From positions 1-49,218 of the forward strand of contig NZ_JAPDIR010000025.1 of the NCBI RefSeq assembly GCF_029870595.1: 49,218 nt of DNA, written 5' to 3'. The translations under genes and the position numbers were made by a program. This document shows positions 1 to 8,886 of this stretch, piece after piece. Position 1 is the first letter of the stretch. Each line of letters begins with the position of its first letter. Source of the stretch: Sphingomonas sp. CBMAI 2297. GTDB lineage: Bacteria; Pseudomonadota; Alphaproteobacteria; Sphingomonadales; Sphingomonadaceae. The notes under the pieces are model-generated. The model was not told the DNA's origin. It worked only from the letters and a program-made list of their open reading frames with translations, and did not search any database.

Positions 1-208
1 GCCCCGCGAGGAAGGCGTCGCCAAGCCCGCCCGCGCCGCCCGCGCCCGCGCCCATCGCGAGGCGCAGGAGCCGCGTCCCGGCGATTTCGTCGATCGGCCC
101 AAGGGGCCGCGCGGCCCCGGCAGGGATGCGGGCCGCCCCGGCCCCGCCGGCGGTCGGGCAAGGCCGGGCGGCGGCAAGCCGGCCCGTCCGCCAAGGACGC
201 GCAAATGA
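1..208 (+). CDS. Pseudouridine synthase C-terminal tail (partial)
   Basis: Reading frame open from the window edge to a TGA at 206-208. It encodes about 68 residues of low-complexity Pro/Arg/Gly/Ala sequence ending in TRK. Basic, disordered C-terminal tails like this are common on the RluB/RsuA-type 23S/16S rRNA pseudouridine synthases of sphingomonads, and such a gene commonly lies directly upstream of rsmD. The stop overlaps the rsmD start (ATGA), so the two are translationally coupled rRNA-modification genes. The catalytic domain lies outside the window, so the family call is inferred from tail composition and neighbourhood only. Confidence 0.6.
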   Translation, partial: PREEGVAKPARAARARAHREAQEPRPGDFVDRPKGPRGPGRDAGRPGPAGGRARPGGGKPARPPRTRK

Positions 209-747
209 GGATCGTCGCCGGAGAATGGCGCGGCCGTCCGCTCGTCGCGCCCAAGGGAGACACCACCCGCCCCACCGCGGATCGCACGCGCGAGGCGCTC
301 TTCTCGATGCTCGCCAGCCGGCTCGGCAGCTTCGAGGAACTCGCGGTGGCCGATCTGTTCGCCGGCTCCGGCGCGCTGGGGCTCGAGGCCCTGTCGCGCG
401 GCGCGGCGTCCTGCCTGTTCGTCGAGCAGGACCGCGCCGCGCTCGACGCGCTGCGCGCCAACATCGCCAAGCTGGGCGCGCGGGCGGCGGAAGTGCGCGC
501 CGGTTCGGTGCTCTCGCTGGGCCCCGCCCGCGCGCCGCTCGACCTGATCCTAATGGATCCGCCCTATGGCACCGGCGCCGGCAGCGTCGCGCTCGACAAG
601 CTCGGGCGGCTCGGCTGGGCGGGCCCGGGCACCTGGATCAGCATCGAGACGTCACGCGACGAAGTGCCCGATGTGGCGGGCTTCGTCGCCGATGTCAGCC
701 GCGTGCACGGCAAGGCGCGGCTCACGCTGTTGCGGGCAGCGGCCTAG
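205..747 (+). CDS. rsmD: 16S rRNA (guanine(966)-N(2))-methyltransferase RsmD
   Basis: A 180-residue Rossmann-fold methyltransferase. The N-terminus MRIVAGEWRGR and the TRPTADRTREALFSML stretch are typical of RsmD. The SAM-binding motif I is at about residues 50-59 (D50-LFAGSGALG) and the N6/N2-methylase motif DPPYG at 118-122. The family methylates G966 of 16S rRNA in the assembling small subunit using S-adenosylmethionine. Length matches the family (about 180-200). The start overlaps the stop of the upstream pseudouridine synthase by ATGA. The 3' end overlaps the convergent protease gene by 4 bp. Confidence 0.95.
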   Translation: MRIVAGEWRGRPLVAPKGDTTRPTADRTREALFSMLASRLGSFEELAVADLFAGSGALGLEALSRGAASCLFVEQDRAALDALRANIAKLGARAAEVRAGSVLSLGPARAPLDLILMDPPYGTGAGSVALDKLGRLGWAGPGTWISIETSRDEVPDVAGFVADVSRVHGKARLTLLRAAA

Positions 748-1886
748 AGATAGGCCGAAAGCGTCAGCCGCACGTCACGCTTGACGCCGCCGCTCTCCAC
801 GCTGAGCGGAATTTCGCTGCCCATGGGCCGGGTGATCGCGCGCAGCAGCTCCTTGAACCTGCCATGGAGGAGGTCGCCGCGCTTGATGCCGGCCGCCGCC
901 GCCGGGCTGCCGGTGCCGACATCGCCTACCGTCACCTTGCCGGCCTTGTCGTCAAGCCACAGTCCGGAACCATAATAGGCCGGTTCGGGCGATGGCTTGC
1001 CGTTCCAGGCTGCCCAAAGCTTATGCTCGGACACCTGGGTCGTCAGATGCAGGCGGGAAAGCGCCTCCAGGCCGATCAGGCCGTCCGTGTCGATCCATGG
1101 CGCGCTCGGATCGCAAACGCCAACGAGCGGCCGCTCGAGATCGAATGCGCCGATGGCCAGGCGCTGGCCGCGCACCAGCCGGCTCGGCACCCCCTTGGTG
1201 CCGATGCCGCGCGACTGGGTCGGCACATAGGGCTTGCCGGCATCCCATAACCCTGAGCGCGCGGCCATCTTTCCGCCCAGCAACAGCGTGCCAGGCGAGC
1301 CGGTGTCGACGATGAATTCACCCGGCACGCCGTCGATGGTGGCGGAGGCCAATATCCATTGGCCGCCATTGGGCAAGTCGAAGAAGCGGGTAGGCAATTT
1401 GGTGAATCCGTCAAAGTCCGGCCGCCCGTCCTTGTAGAGGCGCCATTCACCCTTCACGAAATCGAGGTCGCTGTCATAGGTATTGAACATGCCGACCCCA
1501 AAGGTACCCATGGCCTTTGTGCCGAAGAGGTGCGTGCCGACAAAGAGCATGTGCGGAAAGTTGACGCCACTCTCCAGCGTTACTGTTCCAGCATCGTACC
1601 AGGCGGACGGGCGACTGCCGCCGACACCCGCGGTCACCCGCCGATTGATCACTTTCATGCCGATCTTGTCGGCGAACTCCTCGTTGATGATGCTGAGCGA
1701 GCCGCCGGTATCGATCACGAAGAGATGCGGGCCGGTGTCGCCGATCTTCGCGGCGATCCAGACGCGATCGTCTTCCAGGCGGATGCGATTGACCACCGGC
1801 GCGCCCGCGGCCCGGGCGCGCCCGATCAGCCCCGCCATTGCCGCCAGCGTCACGCCGCTGCCGATAAGTCCGCGCCTGTCGATCAT
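744..1886 (-). CDS. Exported retropepsin-like aspartic protease with PDZ domain
   Basis: 380 residues. The N-terminus contains DRRGLIGSG followed by a hydrophobic stretch to about residue 27, resembling a Tat-type signal peptide, so periplasmic or envelope location is likely. Two aspartic-protease signatures are visible: LFVIDTGGS (D59-T-G61) and FIVDTGSPG (D194-T-G196), one per lobe of a fused retropepsin-like fold. The last about 70 residues resemble a PDZ domain (VGTGSPAAAAGIKRGDLL). Substrate is unknown. It lies 53 bp downstream of the MFS permease on the same strand and may be cotranscribed with it. An AGGGGGA Shine-Dalgarno precedes the ATG. Confidence 0.8.
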   Translation of the reverse strand: MIDRRGLIGSGVTLAAMAGLIGRARAAGAPVVNRIRLEDDRVWIAAKIGDTGPHLFVIDTGGSLSIINEEFADKIGMKVINRRVTAGVGGSRPSAWYDAGTVTLESGVNFPHMLFVGTHLFGTKAMGTFGVGMFNTYDSDLDFVKGEWRLYKDGRPDFDGFTKLPTRFFDLPNGGQWILASATIDGVPGEFIVDTGSPGTLLLGGKMAARSGLWDAGKPYVPTQSRGIGTKGVPSRLVRGQRLAIGAFDLERPLVGVCDPSAPWIDTDGLIGLEALSRLHLTTQVSEHKLWAAWNGKPSPEPAYYGSGLWLDDKAGKVTVGDVGTGSPAAAAGIKRGDLLHGRFKELLRAITRPMGSEIPLSVESGGVKRDVRLTLSAYL

Positions 1887-1939
1887 CTTTGGAATCCCCC
1901 TGTCCGGGGAGCCATTATGGATCGAAGATGACGAGGTGG

Positions 1940-3196
1940 TTACTTATCCCTTACGAGTATCAGTCCCAACAGGCTCAGCAATCCCGCCCCGGCAAGATAG
2001 CAGCCGACCCAGGCCAGCCCGCCCTGCTTGACCAGCCACTCGGCGATCAGCGGGGTGAGCCCGCCGCCCAGGATACCGCCCAGGTTGAAGGTGACGGAGA
2101 CGCCGGTATAGCGCACCCGCGCCGGGAACAGGCTGGGCAGCCAGCCGCCGAGCGGGCCATAGACGAAGCCCATCACGAACAGCGCGAAGGCCAGCCACGC
2201 CGCGACGCTCGCCAGCGATCCGGGCACCAGCAACCATGCCATCGCCATGCCGACGGGGATGGTGAAGATGCAGCCGAACATCAGCACGGCATTGGCAGTG
2301 CGCTTGTCCGCGCTGATCCCCGCCATGACGATGCCCGCGGCCATGAACAGGATCGCGAGCAGCTCCACCGCCAGGAAGGTCTCGCGGTCATAGCCGAGCG
2401 TCTTGGTGCCATGGCCCATGATGAACACGGTCGAGATGTAGAACAGCGCGAAGCAGGCGATCGTGCCCATGGTGCCGGCAAAGGTGGCGAGCGCGCTGGT
2501 GCGGAACAGCTCGCCGATCGGCACGGCGGGGGGCGCCTCCTTCTCGGTCGCGGCGACGAACTCGGGCGTCTCGGTGATCTTCAGCCGCACCCAGAGCCCC
2601 AGGAACACCAGCACCGCGCTGGCGAGGAACGGCAGGCGCCAGCCCCATTCGTGGAACTGCGCATCGTCCATCACCGCGCCCAGGATCAGGAAGAAGCCGT
2701 TGGCGAAGATGAACCCCACCGGCGCGCCCATCGGCGGGAAGCTGCCATAGCGATTGGCCCAGCCCGGCGGCGCATTCTCCACCGCGAGCAGGCTCGCCCC
2801 GCCCCATTCGCCGCCCAGCCCCAGCCCCTGGCCGAAGCGGAGCAGGCAGAGCAGCAGCGGGGCGAGCCAGCCGAGCATCGCATAGCCGGGCAGGAAGCCG
2901 ATCAGCACCGTCGAGACGCCCATCAGCATCAGCGAGGCGACCAGCGTGGACTTGCGCCCCATCCGGTCGCCGAAATGGCCGAACACCAGCCCGCCCAGCG
3001 GCCGGGCGAAAAAGGCGACGGAGAAGCTGGCATAGCTGGCGAGCTGGGCGATCCAGGGCTCGCTGGCGGGAAAGAACAGGTCGGGGAAGACGATCGCCGC
3101 CGCCGTGGCGTAGATGTAGAAATCATAGAATTCGACCGAGGTGCCGACCAGGCTGGCGAACAGGATGCGGCGGTGCGATGCGGCGGCTTTGGTCAT
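1940..3196 (-). CDS. MFS permease, metabolite:H+ symporter (MHS) type
   Basis: 418 residues from the ATG at 3196, chosen because GGGGAGAGGG precedes it and the protein then begins MTKAAASHRRILFASLVGTSVEF. A longer in-frame start at 3292 adds 32 residues not typical of the family. About 12 membrane segments are visible. The loop 2-3 MFS motif is GHFGDRMGRK. The opening VGTSVEFYDFYIYATAAAI is characteristic of the MHS family (ShiA/ProP/KgtP-like importers of organic acids or osmolytes with protons). The substrate cannot be told from sequence. Divergent from the small gene at 3321. Confidence 0.85.
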   Translation of the reverse strand: MTKAAASHRRILFASLVGTSVEFYDFYIYATAAAIVFPDLFFPASEPWIAQLASYASFSVAFFARPLGGLVFGHFGDRMGRKSTLVASLMLMGVSTVLIGFLPGYAMLGWLAPLLLCLLRFGQGLGLGGEWGGASLLAVENAPPGWANRYGSFPPMGAPVGFIFANGFFLILGAVMDDAQFHEWGWRLPFLASAVLVFLGLWVRLKITETPEFVAATEKEAPPAVPIGELFRTSALATFAGTMGTIACFALFYISTVFIMGHGTKTLGYDRETFLAVELLAILFMAAGIVMAGISADKRTANAVLMFGCIFTIPVGMAMAWLLVPGSLASVAAWLAFALFVMGFVYGPLGGWLPSLFPARVRYTGVSVTFNLGGILGGGLTPLIAEWLVKQGGLAWVGCYLAGAGLLSLLGLILVRDK

Positions 3197-3320
3197 GCCC
3201 TCTCCCCTTTTGTCCCCTCCTTGGATCGATCCGGCGCAAAGGAAAAGCCCGTTCATCCGCAGGACAGTTTCGCCAGCGTACCGGTGCGCCACCTCAGCGG
3301 CCGGGCCAGGGAGACGGACG

Positions 3321-3506
3321 ATGCGCGAATCGGCGGGAAGACGGCTGGCCTATGCCGTGCTGTTCGCGGCGATCGCGGGATTCGTCGTGGCGTTCTGGAA
3401 CCCGATCGATCACCTCAAGGCCGATCTGCGCGCCGATGGCCAGGGCTTCAAGTTCAGCATCGAGCTGGCCACGCATCTGTTCGAGCTGGGCCTGAAGCGG
3501 CTCTAG
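3321..3506 (+). CDS. Small single-pass membrane protein, unknown function
   Basis: 61 residues, start ATG preceded by AGGGAGA at good spacing. One hydrophobic segment (about residues 9-26, LAYAVLFAAIAGFVVAFW) is followed by a polar, amphipathic C-terminal half (ATHLFELGLKRL). No recognised family. A 7-bp GC hairpin with no U-tract lies at 3569-3589, after the stop. It shares a 124-bp divergent intergenic region with the MFS permease. Real-gene status rests on the ribosome binding site and plausible composition. Confidence 0.5.
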   Translation: MRESAGRRLAYAVLFAAIAGFVVAFWNPIDHLKADLRADGQGFKFSIELATHLFELGLKRL

Positions 3507-3689
3507 GCCAAATCGACATCGGGGTGCCCGGAATGCCTGAGCCGGGCGTCCCTCCAAGGCCATCCCGACGGCCGGTTCCAGGCCGGCCGGCGTCCCGCGC
3601 GCACCCGCCCCGGTGTCGCCTCCCGCGATCGCGGCTTCCGCCGGGTCGGCGATTGAGGCTAGGCTTCCGGAGAGAGTAGCGGAGGGCAC

Positions 3690-4655
3690 ATGCGCATCAC
3701 CAGATTGGCGATCCTCGCCCCGCTGCTCCTGGCCGCAACCGCCGCCGCCCGCGCGCCGCGCTACGCCGTCGTCCATGGCTGGCCGATCCTTCCCCCCGGC
3801 CGCGTGCTCGGTCCCTGCTCGGGCGTGGCGGTGAGCGGCAGGGGCGAGGTGTTCGTCCTGCATCGCGGCAATCGCGGCACCGATGCCAGGGCGATGGCAG
3901 CGGTCAAGGAGCCCGTGGTCGAAGTGTTCGATGCCGCCTCCGGCAGGCTGCTGCGCGAATGGGGCGCGGGGCTGTTCGTGGTGCCGCACGGCATCAGCAT
4001 CGGCCCGGACGGCCATGTCTGGATCACCGATACCGGATCGAACCAGGTCTTCGAGTTCACCCCCGACGGCACTCTGCTCCGCACGCTGGGCGAGCGCGGC
4101 GTCGCCGGCGCGGACGCCACGCATTTCGACCGGCCCACCGATGTCGCGCCGCTCGCCGATGGCAGCTTCTACGTGGCCGATGGCTATGGCAATTCGCGGG
4201 TGATGAAGTTCGCCGCCGACGGGACGCTGCTCTTCCAATGGGGCAGCCACGGCGCCGGCCCGGGCCAGTTCGACATACCGCACGCGCTCGCGATCGATGC
4301 CGGGCACCGCGTCTATGTCGCCGACCGGGCGAACGGCCGGGTCCAGCTGTTCGACGCGAAGGGCCGCTATCTCGCCCAATGGAAATCGCCCGCGATCGGC
4401 CGCCCGTTCGGCCTGGCGCTGCTGCCCGGCAAGCGCATCGCCATCCTCGACGGCGGCGCCAACCCGGACAAGGTACCCGATCATGACGGCGTGACGATCG
4501 CCGGGCTCGACGGCCGCGAGATCGCGCATTTCGGCCGCATCGGCAACCAGGACGGCCAGTTCTGGATCGCCCATGACATCGCCGCCGACCGCGCCGGCAA
4601 TCTCTACATCGTCGATATCGCCGGCCAGCGCGTGCAGAAGTTCGTGCGGCGATAA
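3690..4655 (+). CDS. Exported NHL-repeat six-bladed beta-propeller protein
   Basis: 321 residues with an N-terminal signal peptide (hydrophobic 5-19, cleavage near AAARA). The remainder has repeated NHL-type blades, e.g. GISIGPDGHVWITDTGSNQV, FYVADGYGNSRVMKF, AIDAGHRVYVADRANGRVQLF and NLYIVDIAGQRVQKF. This architecture is shared with peptidyl-alpha-hydroxyglycine alpha-amidating-lyase-like and other six-bladed propellers. In bacteria these are often periplasmic binding or lactonase/lyase-like proteins of unknown substrate. An AGAGAGTAGCGGAGG-type leader precedes the ATG. Enzymatic activity cannot be claimed from sequence. Confidence 0.8.
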   Translation: MRITRLAILAPLLLAATAAARAPRYAVVHGWPILPPGRVLGPCSGVAVSGRGEVFVLHRGNRGTDARAMAAVKEPVVEVFDAASGRLLREWGAGLFVVPHGISIGPDGHVWITDTGSNQVFEFTPDGTLLRTLGERGVAGADATHFDRPTDVAPLADGSFYVADGYGNSRVMKFAADGTLLFQWGSHGAGPGQFDIPHALAIDAGHRVYVADRANGRVQLFDAKGRYLAQWKSPAIGRPFGLALLPGKRIAILDGGANPDKVPDHDGVTIAGLDGREIAHFGRIGNQDGQFWIAHDIAADRAGNLYIVDIAGQRVQKFVRR

Positions 4656-4696
4656 CCTGTCGATATGCGGGCCTTCCCGAAGACGCCGGCCGTCGT

Positions 4697-4778
4697 CGTT
4701 CACCGCTCGCACGCGACGTTCACCGATTAGACGTTGGTCCGCCATCGGAACCCGGCTTGATCGGTCGCGCGTTCACCG
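4697..4778. repeat. Three copies of CGTTCACCG upstream of a serine hydrolase gene
   Basis: The 9-mer CGTTCACCG occurs at 4697-4705, 4717-4725 (20 bp apart, two helical turns) and 4770-4778, all within the 132 bp between the NHL gene and the serine hydrolase start at 4788. The third copy sits about 10 bp before the ATG. Direct repeats on one helical face are compatible with a dimeric regulator site. No known regulator is recognised. Confidence 0.35.
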
Positions 4779-4787
4779 GAGAGTTCA

Positions 4788-6512
4788 ATGCGCCCTGCCC
4801 GATTCGTCACCTTCACCGCCTTCTCGTGCCTTCTCGCGAGCATCGTCGCGCCCGCGCACAGCGCCGCTGGGGAGGATATGGGCCTTCCGGCCAGGGCGCC
4901 GGGGCAGGATCGGCCGGCTATCGACCTCGATGCGGATTTTGCCTCGATCGCTCCGGCCGGGCCAGGATGCGCGGCGGGCGTAGCGATCGCCGGAGCGCTC
5001 CCGCTGATACGAAGCCATGGCCTGGCCGATCTGGAACATCCGGTGCCGATCACCGCGGACAGCGTTTTCGAGACCGGTTCGCTCGCCAAGCAGTTCACCG
5101 CCGCCGCGATGCTGCTGCTCGTCCAGGACGGGAAGCTGACGCTCGATGACGACATCAGGCGCTACCTGCCTGAAATGCCCGACTATGGGACGGCGATCAC
5201 AGTCCGGCATCTGCTCAACCACACCAGTGGGCTGCGTGAACAATGGAGCCTGCTGGCCCTGGCCGGCAGGTCGCCCGGAACCCAGGTGCACACGCTGGGC
5301 ACGATCCTCGACCTGGCCGTGCGCCAGAAGGCGCTGAACTTCCTGCCCGGCGCGGAATTCCTCTACACCAACACCAATTATGTCCTGGCGGCGATCATCG
5401 TCGAGCGGGTCAGCGGCAAGAGCCTGCAGCGCTTCACCAGCGATCGGCTTTTCCAACCCCTCGGCATGACCCATAGCCGGTGGCGGGAAGATTTCCGCAC
5501 GGTGGTTCCGGGGCGGGCAATGGCCTATACCGGGAGCGATGACGGCTTCATCGCCAGCATGCCCTTCACCAATGTCTACGGAAATGGCGGGCTGCTCACC
5601 ACGATCGGGGATTTGCTGCGCTGGAACGCGTTCCTCGACGATCCGTCCCGCCTCCCCGGCGGCCAGGCCCTGGCGGCTGCCCTGCAATCGCCGGGAAGCC
5701 TGCGGAACGGCACTCCGCTCGAATATGCCGCGGGCCTCGAGATCACGCGCGCGCAGGGGCTGCGCCTTGTCTCCCATAGCGGCTCGACGGGCGGCTACCG
5801 GGCCTGGCTGGGCCGCTATCCCGAAAAACGCATCTCGGTCGCGCTGCTCTGCAACAATGGCGATATCGATCCGGTCAGCCTGGGGGAGAAGGTGGCGATG
5901 CGCGCGCTCGAGGCCACCGGGTATCGCGGCGGCGTCCCAGCCACCGCATCGCAGGCGACCGCCCCGGTCGCCGAGGTCCCTCGTCGCAACCTGGCGCCGT
6001 ACCAGGGCCTGTTTCGGAACCCCGTCACCGGCGAACTGGTCGAGACCAGGATCGTCGACGCGGAACTCAGGCTGCGGCAGGGAGCATCCCAGATACTGAT
6101 CCCCGGCGATGGCGATCATTTTCGGCGCGCCGATGGCGATCGCGTCCACATCTTCAGGCACAAGGGGAAACCGGCCGCGCTCACGATCGAGCGAGGATCC
6201 ATGCGACAGCGCTTCGATGCCGTCGCACCCGCCAAGACCGGTGACGACGTGCTGGCTGCCTATGTCGGCACCTATTACAGCACCGAACTGGACACGCGCA
6301 TCTCGGTCGTACGGCAGGGGCATGGCCTGATCATGCGCCAGCCTTTCGGGACCGAATGGCCGCTGACGCCGATTTTCGCCGACGGGTTCAGCACCCGGCT
6401 GCGCGGCACCACCAGTTTCGTCTTCACCCGCGCGCCGGACGGCAAGGTCGATGGCGTTGCCGCCTGGGCGACCGGTGCCCGCAATATACGGTTCGTGCGA
6501 CAGCCTCGCTGA
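4788..6512 (+). CDS. Exported serine hydrolase, beta-lactamase class C / DD-peptidase fold
   Basis: 574 residues with a signal peptide (about 1-25, ending APAHSA). The three active-site signatures of the class C/PBP-like fold are intact: SLAK (S98-x-x-K101), YTN (Y193-x-N195) and HSG (H330-S-G332). NHTSGLR (about 144-150) is the common HTSG-containing motif. The last about 170 residues form an additional C-terminal beta-rich domain, as in many serine hydrolases related to esterase/peptidase S12. Physiological substrate is unknown (peptide, ester or beta-lactam). It stands alone, with a short direct-repeat cluster before its start. Confidence 0.88.
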   Translation: MRPARFVTFTAFSCLLASIVAPAHSAAGEDMGLPARAPGQDRPAIDLDADFASIAPAGPGCAAGVAIAGALPLIRSHGLADLEHPVPITADSVFETGSLAKQFTAAAMLLLVQDGKLTLDDDIRRYLPEMPDYGTAITVRHLLNHTSGLREQWSLLALAGRSPGTQVHTLGTILDLAVRQKALNFLPGAEFLYTNTNYVLAAIIVERVSGKSLQRFTSDRLFQPLGMTHSRWREDFRTVVPGRAMAYTGSDDGFIASMPFTNVYGNGGLLTTIGDLLRWNAFLDDPSRLPGGQALAAALQSPGSLRNGTPLEYAAGLEITRAQGLRLVSHSGSTGGYRAWLGRYPEKRISVALLCNNGDIDPVSLGEKVAMRALEATGYRGGVPATASQATAPVAEVPRRNLAPYQGLFRNPVTGELVETRIVDAELRLRQGASQILIPGDGDHFRRADGDRVHIFRHKGKPAALTIERGSMRQRFDAVAPAKTGDDVLAAYVGTYYSTELDTRISVVRQGHGLIMRQPFGTEWPLTPIFADGFSTRLRGTTSFVFTRAPDGKVDGVAAWATGARNIRFVRQPR

Positions 6513-6559
6513 AGCCGCCATCGGTCAGGAAGCGGCAGGCACCGAATGGAGCGCGCCGC

Positions 6560-8203
6560 CTACAGCCCCAGCGCCCGCACCGCGCTGAGCATCAGCCAGT
6601 AGAGCCCGCCCGAGAGCAGCATCGCCGCCGGCAGGGTGAGCAGCCAGGCCAGCGCCAGGTTGCGCACCGTGCGCGCCTGCAGGCCCGCGCCGCTCGCCAC
6701 CGAGGCACCCGCCACGCCGGAGGACAGGATGTGCGTGGTCGATACCGGCAGGCCGAAGCGATCGGCCGCCAGGATGGTACCCGCCGCCACCAGCTCGGCC
6801 GAGGCGCCCATGGCATAGGTCATGTGCTGCTTGCCGATCTTCTCGCCGACGGTGACGACGATTCGCTTCCACCCGATCATGGTGCCAAGGCCGAGCGCCA
6901 GCGCGACGACGATCTTCACCCAGAGCGGAATGAAGCGCGTGCCGGCCTCCAGGCTCTTCTGATACTCGGTCAGCGCCTTGAGCTCGGCGGGCTGATAGCC
7001 ATCGGGCTTCTTGGTGGCGAGCTTGGTCGTGTCGAGCACCAGATACATGTCGTTGCGGACATTGCCGGTGGCCTCCGCCGGCACCTTGCTCAGCGATCCG
7101 AAGCCCTGGACGCGCGCGGTAAGGTCCTTCGACAGGCTCTCGAGCGCGGCGAACACCTGCGGGCTCTCCGCCTTGCGCTGCTGGAGCGCAGTGGTGAGCA
7201 CGGCGCGGGCCTGGACCGGCGCCATGTCGGGCAGCCCGCGGCTATGCGCGTCGAACGCGGCCGAAGCGGTGTTGGCGGTCTGGACGAAGGCCGGAGTCGC
7301 GCTCGCCGGCAGGGTGCGGTTGAGCGCATAGGCGGTCGGGGCGCAGCCGATCAGGATCAGCATGATCAGGCCCATGCCCTTCTGCCCGTCGTTCGAGCCA
7401 TGGCTGAACGAGACCGCGGTACAGGTGAAGATCAGCGCGCTGCGGATGCCGAGCGGCGGCGCGGTGTGCGGCATCGGCGAGGTGTAGAGCTTCGGGTTGC
7501 GCAGCACCGCGCGCATGACGAGCAGCAGCAGCACGGCCGCGAAGAAGCCGATCAGCGGCGCCATCCACAGGCCGGTGAGCACCTTCTGCGCCTGGCTCCA
7601 GTCGACGCCGGCGGTGCCGCCGCGCGAGCCGGCCTGGATCAGCTGGTTGGCCAGGCCCACGCCCAGCACCGAGCCGATCAGCGTGTGCGACGAGGAATTG
7701 GGCAGGCCGACATACCAGGTGCCGAGGTTCCACAGCACCGCCGCGAGCAGCAGCGCAAAGATCATCGCGAAGCCGGACGCCGAGCCGACGTTGAGGATCA
7801 GGTCCACCGGCAGCAGCGTGATGATCGAATAGGCGACCGCGCCGCTCGACAGCATCACGCCCAGGAAATTCCAGAATCCCGACCAGATCACCGCGAAATG
7901 GGCGGGCATCGAATTGGTGTAGATCACCGTCGCCACGGCGTTGGCGGTATCGTGGAAGCCGTTCACGAACTCGAAGCCCAGCGCGATCAGCAGCGCCAGC
8001 GCGAGGAACAGGAACACGCCGGTGGCGAGCTCCTCCCCCACGCCGCGCGTGTCGGTCAGCACGCTCCAGCCGGCAAAGGCCAGTCCGCCCACCAGGATCG
8101 CCGCGAAGAGCAGCTTGGCGAGGGGATGGGTCTTATAGTCGAATCGGGGGCCCGGCTGCGGTTCGTCGACCGCCTGGGCTTGGTCCAGAGCGAGTGATGC
8201 CAT
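6560..8203 (-). CDS. pit: Inorganic phosphate transporter, PiT family
   Basis: 547 residues. Both PiT signature halves are visible: GFEFVNGFHDTANAVATVI near the N-terminus and its C-terminal counterpart around FGLPVSTTHILSSGVAG. About 10-12 membrane segments surround a long soluble central region (about 270-410) with many Ala/Gln/Lys residues. The family imports phosphate, often as a metal-phosphate complex, using the proton gradient. A three-repeat Pho-box-like site at 8231-8257 lies 28 bp upstream of the ATG, so PhoB control is likely. The secreted protein gene at 8288 is upstream on the same strand. Confidence 0.93.
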   Translation of the reverse strand: MASLALDQAQAVDEPQPGPRFDYKTHPLAKLLFAAILVGGLAFAGWSVLTDTRGVGEELATGVFLFLALALLIALGFEFVNGFHDTANAVATVIYTNSMPAHFAVIWSGFWNFLGVMLSSGAVAYSIITLLPVDLILNVGSASGFAMIFALLLAAVLWNLGTWYVGLPNSSSHTLIGSVLGVGLANQLIQAGSRGGTAGVDWSQAQKVLTGLWMAPLIGFFAAVLLLLVMRAVLRNPKLYTSPMPHTAPPLGIRSALIFTCTAVSFSHGSNDGQKGMGLIMLILIGCAPTAYALNRTLPASATPAFVQTANTASAAFDAHSRGLPDMAPVQARAVLTTALQQRKAESPQVFAALESLSKDLTARVQGFGSLSKVPAEATGNVRNDMYLVLDTTKLATKKPDGYQPAELKALTEYQKSLEAGTRFIPLWVKIVVALALGLGTMIGWKRIVVTVGEKIGKQHMTYAMGASAELVAAGTILAADRFGLPVSTTHILSSGVAGASVASGAGLQARTVRNLALAWLLTLPAAMLLSGGLYWLMLSAVRALGL

Positions 8204-8230
8204 GATGTGCGCGCCTCTGGCCGGAGGGTG

Positions 8231-8257
8231 TGACAGCCATATGACAAACGCATGACA
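8231..8257 (-). promoter_or_regulatory. Pho-box-like triple direct repeat upstream of pit
   Basis: On the minus strand TGTCA occurs three times (forward-strand TGACA at 8231, 8242 and 8253) with exact 11-bp period. Two units also read TGTCAT and one CTGTCAC. This matches the PhoB-binding Pho box (7-bp direct repeats, 11-bp period). It lies 28-54 bp before the pit ATG. Activation would need a -10 element very close to the start codon; overlap with the promoter could instead mean repression, as known for pit in Sinorhizobium. Confidence 0.7.
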
Positions 8258-8287
8258 TGGCGAAGGATCGCGTCGAAATGAAGCGTC

Positions 8288-8785
8288 TCAGAAATGGACC
8301 TGCATATAGGCCTTGGGCCCGGGCTTGATGCCGCGATTGCCGCCGGGCAGGCTCATGAACCCGCGCCCGCGCAGCCGCCGCAGCCAGGCGAAGCCCAGCT
8401 CGACATGGTCCGACGCCTCGAAGCTCAACCGCGCGCCGGCATAATGCCGCGCATCGCGCACCACGCCGCGATCGGCATCGAAACGCGGTGCCTGGGCATA
8501 GGCGCTCAGGCCCAGCCAGGCATGCTCGACCACTTCCTTCTGGAGCGAGAAGCCGTAAGTGGAGCGCGTCTCGTCGGCCCGCCAGCTCTCGTTGCTGCCG
8601 CGCACGGTCGCCGAGGTGCGCAGCCACAGGCCCGATGCCCGTTCCTCGGTCTTCACGCGGATCTCGGGCTGCAGCACCAGATAGGCGGCCTGGGCCGCGG
8701 CGACGGTCTGCGCCCCCGCCGGCATCGCGGCAAGGATCATCCCCACCGCCAGTCCGGTCGCGCCGGTTCGAACGATCATCCCCAT
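8288..8785 (-). CDS. Exported hypothetical protein, possible small outer-membrane beta-barrel
   Basis: 165 residues with a clear signal peptide (MGMIVRTGATGLAVGMILAAMPAGA-Q). The mature part alternates polar and hydrophobic residues (YGFSLQKEVVEHAWLGLSAYAQ, ARLSFEASDHVELGFAWLRRL) and ends in VHF. A C-terminal phenylalanine is typical of BamA-inserted barrels. No specific family is recognised. A GGGGG Shine-Dalgarno precedes the ATG. It lies upstream of, and in the same direction as, pit, separated by the Pho-box region, so a link to phosphate physiology is possible but unproven. A 7-bp GC hairpin (8812-8833) lies just upstream. Confidence 0.6.
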   Translation of the reverse strand: MGMIVRTGATGLAVGMILAAMPAGAQTVAAAQAAYLVLQPEIRVKTEERASGLWLRTSATVRGSNESWRADETRSTYGFSLQKEVVEHAWLGLSAYAQAPRFDADRGVVRDARHYAGARLSFEASDHVELGFAWLRRLRGRGFMSLPGGNRGIKPGPKAYMQVHF

Positions 8786-8886
8786 GCCAAGCCCCCACGA
8801 CAGGCATTGCCGTCGCCGAATCCTCCCGGCGACGCGAGGATATTATTGCTGAAATGTTTCCATTGCCAGCGATATTGTTTCCAGGC

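Noticed and set aside
1889..3679. A 596-codon plus-strand frame opposite the MFS permease
   Set aside because: Antisense shadow; Gln/His/Arg-rich with no motifs.
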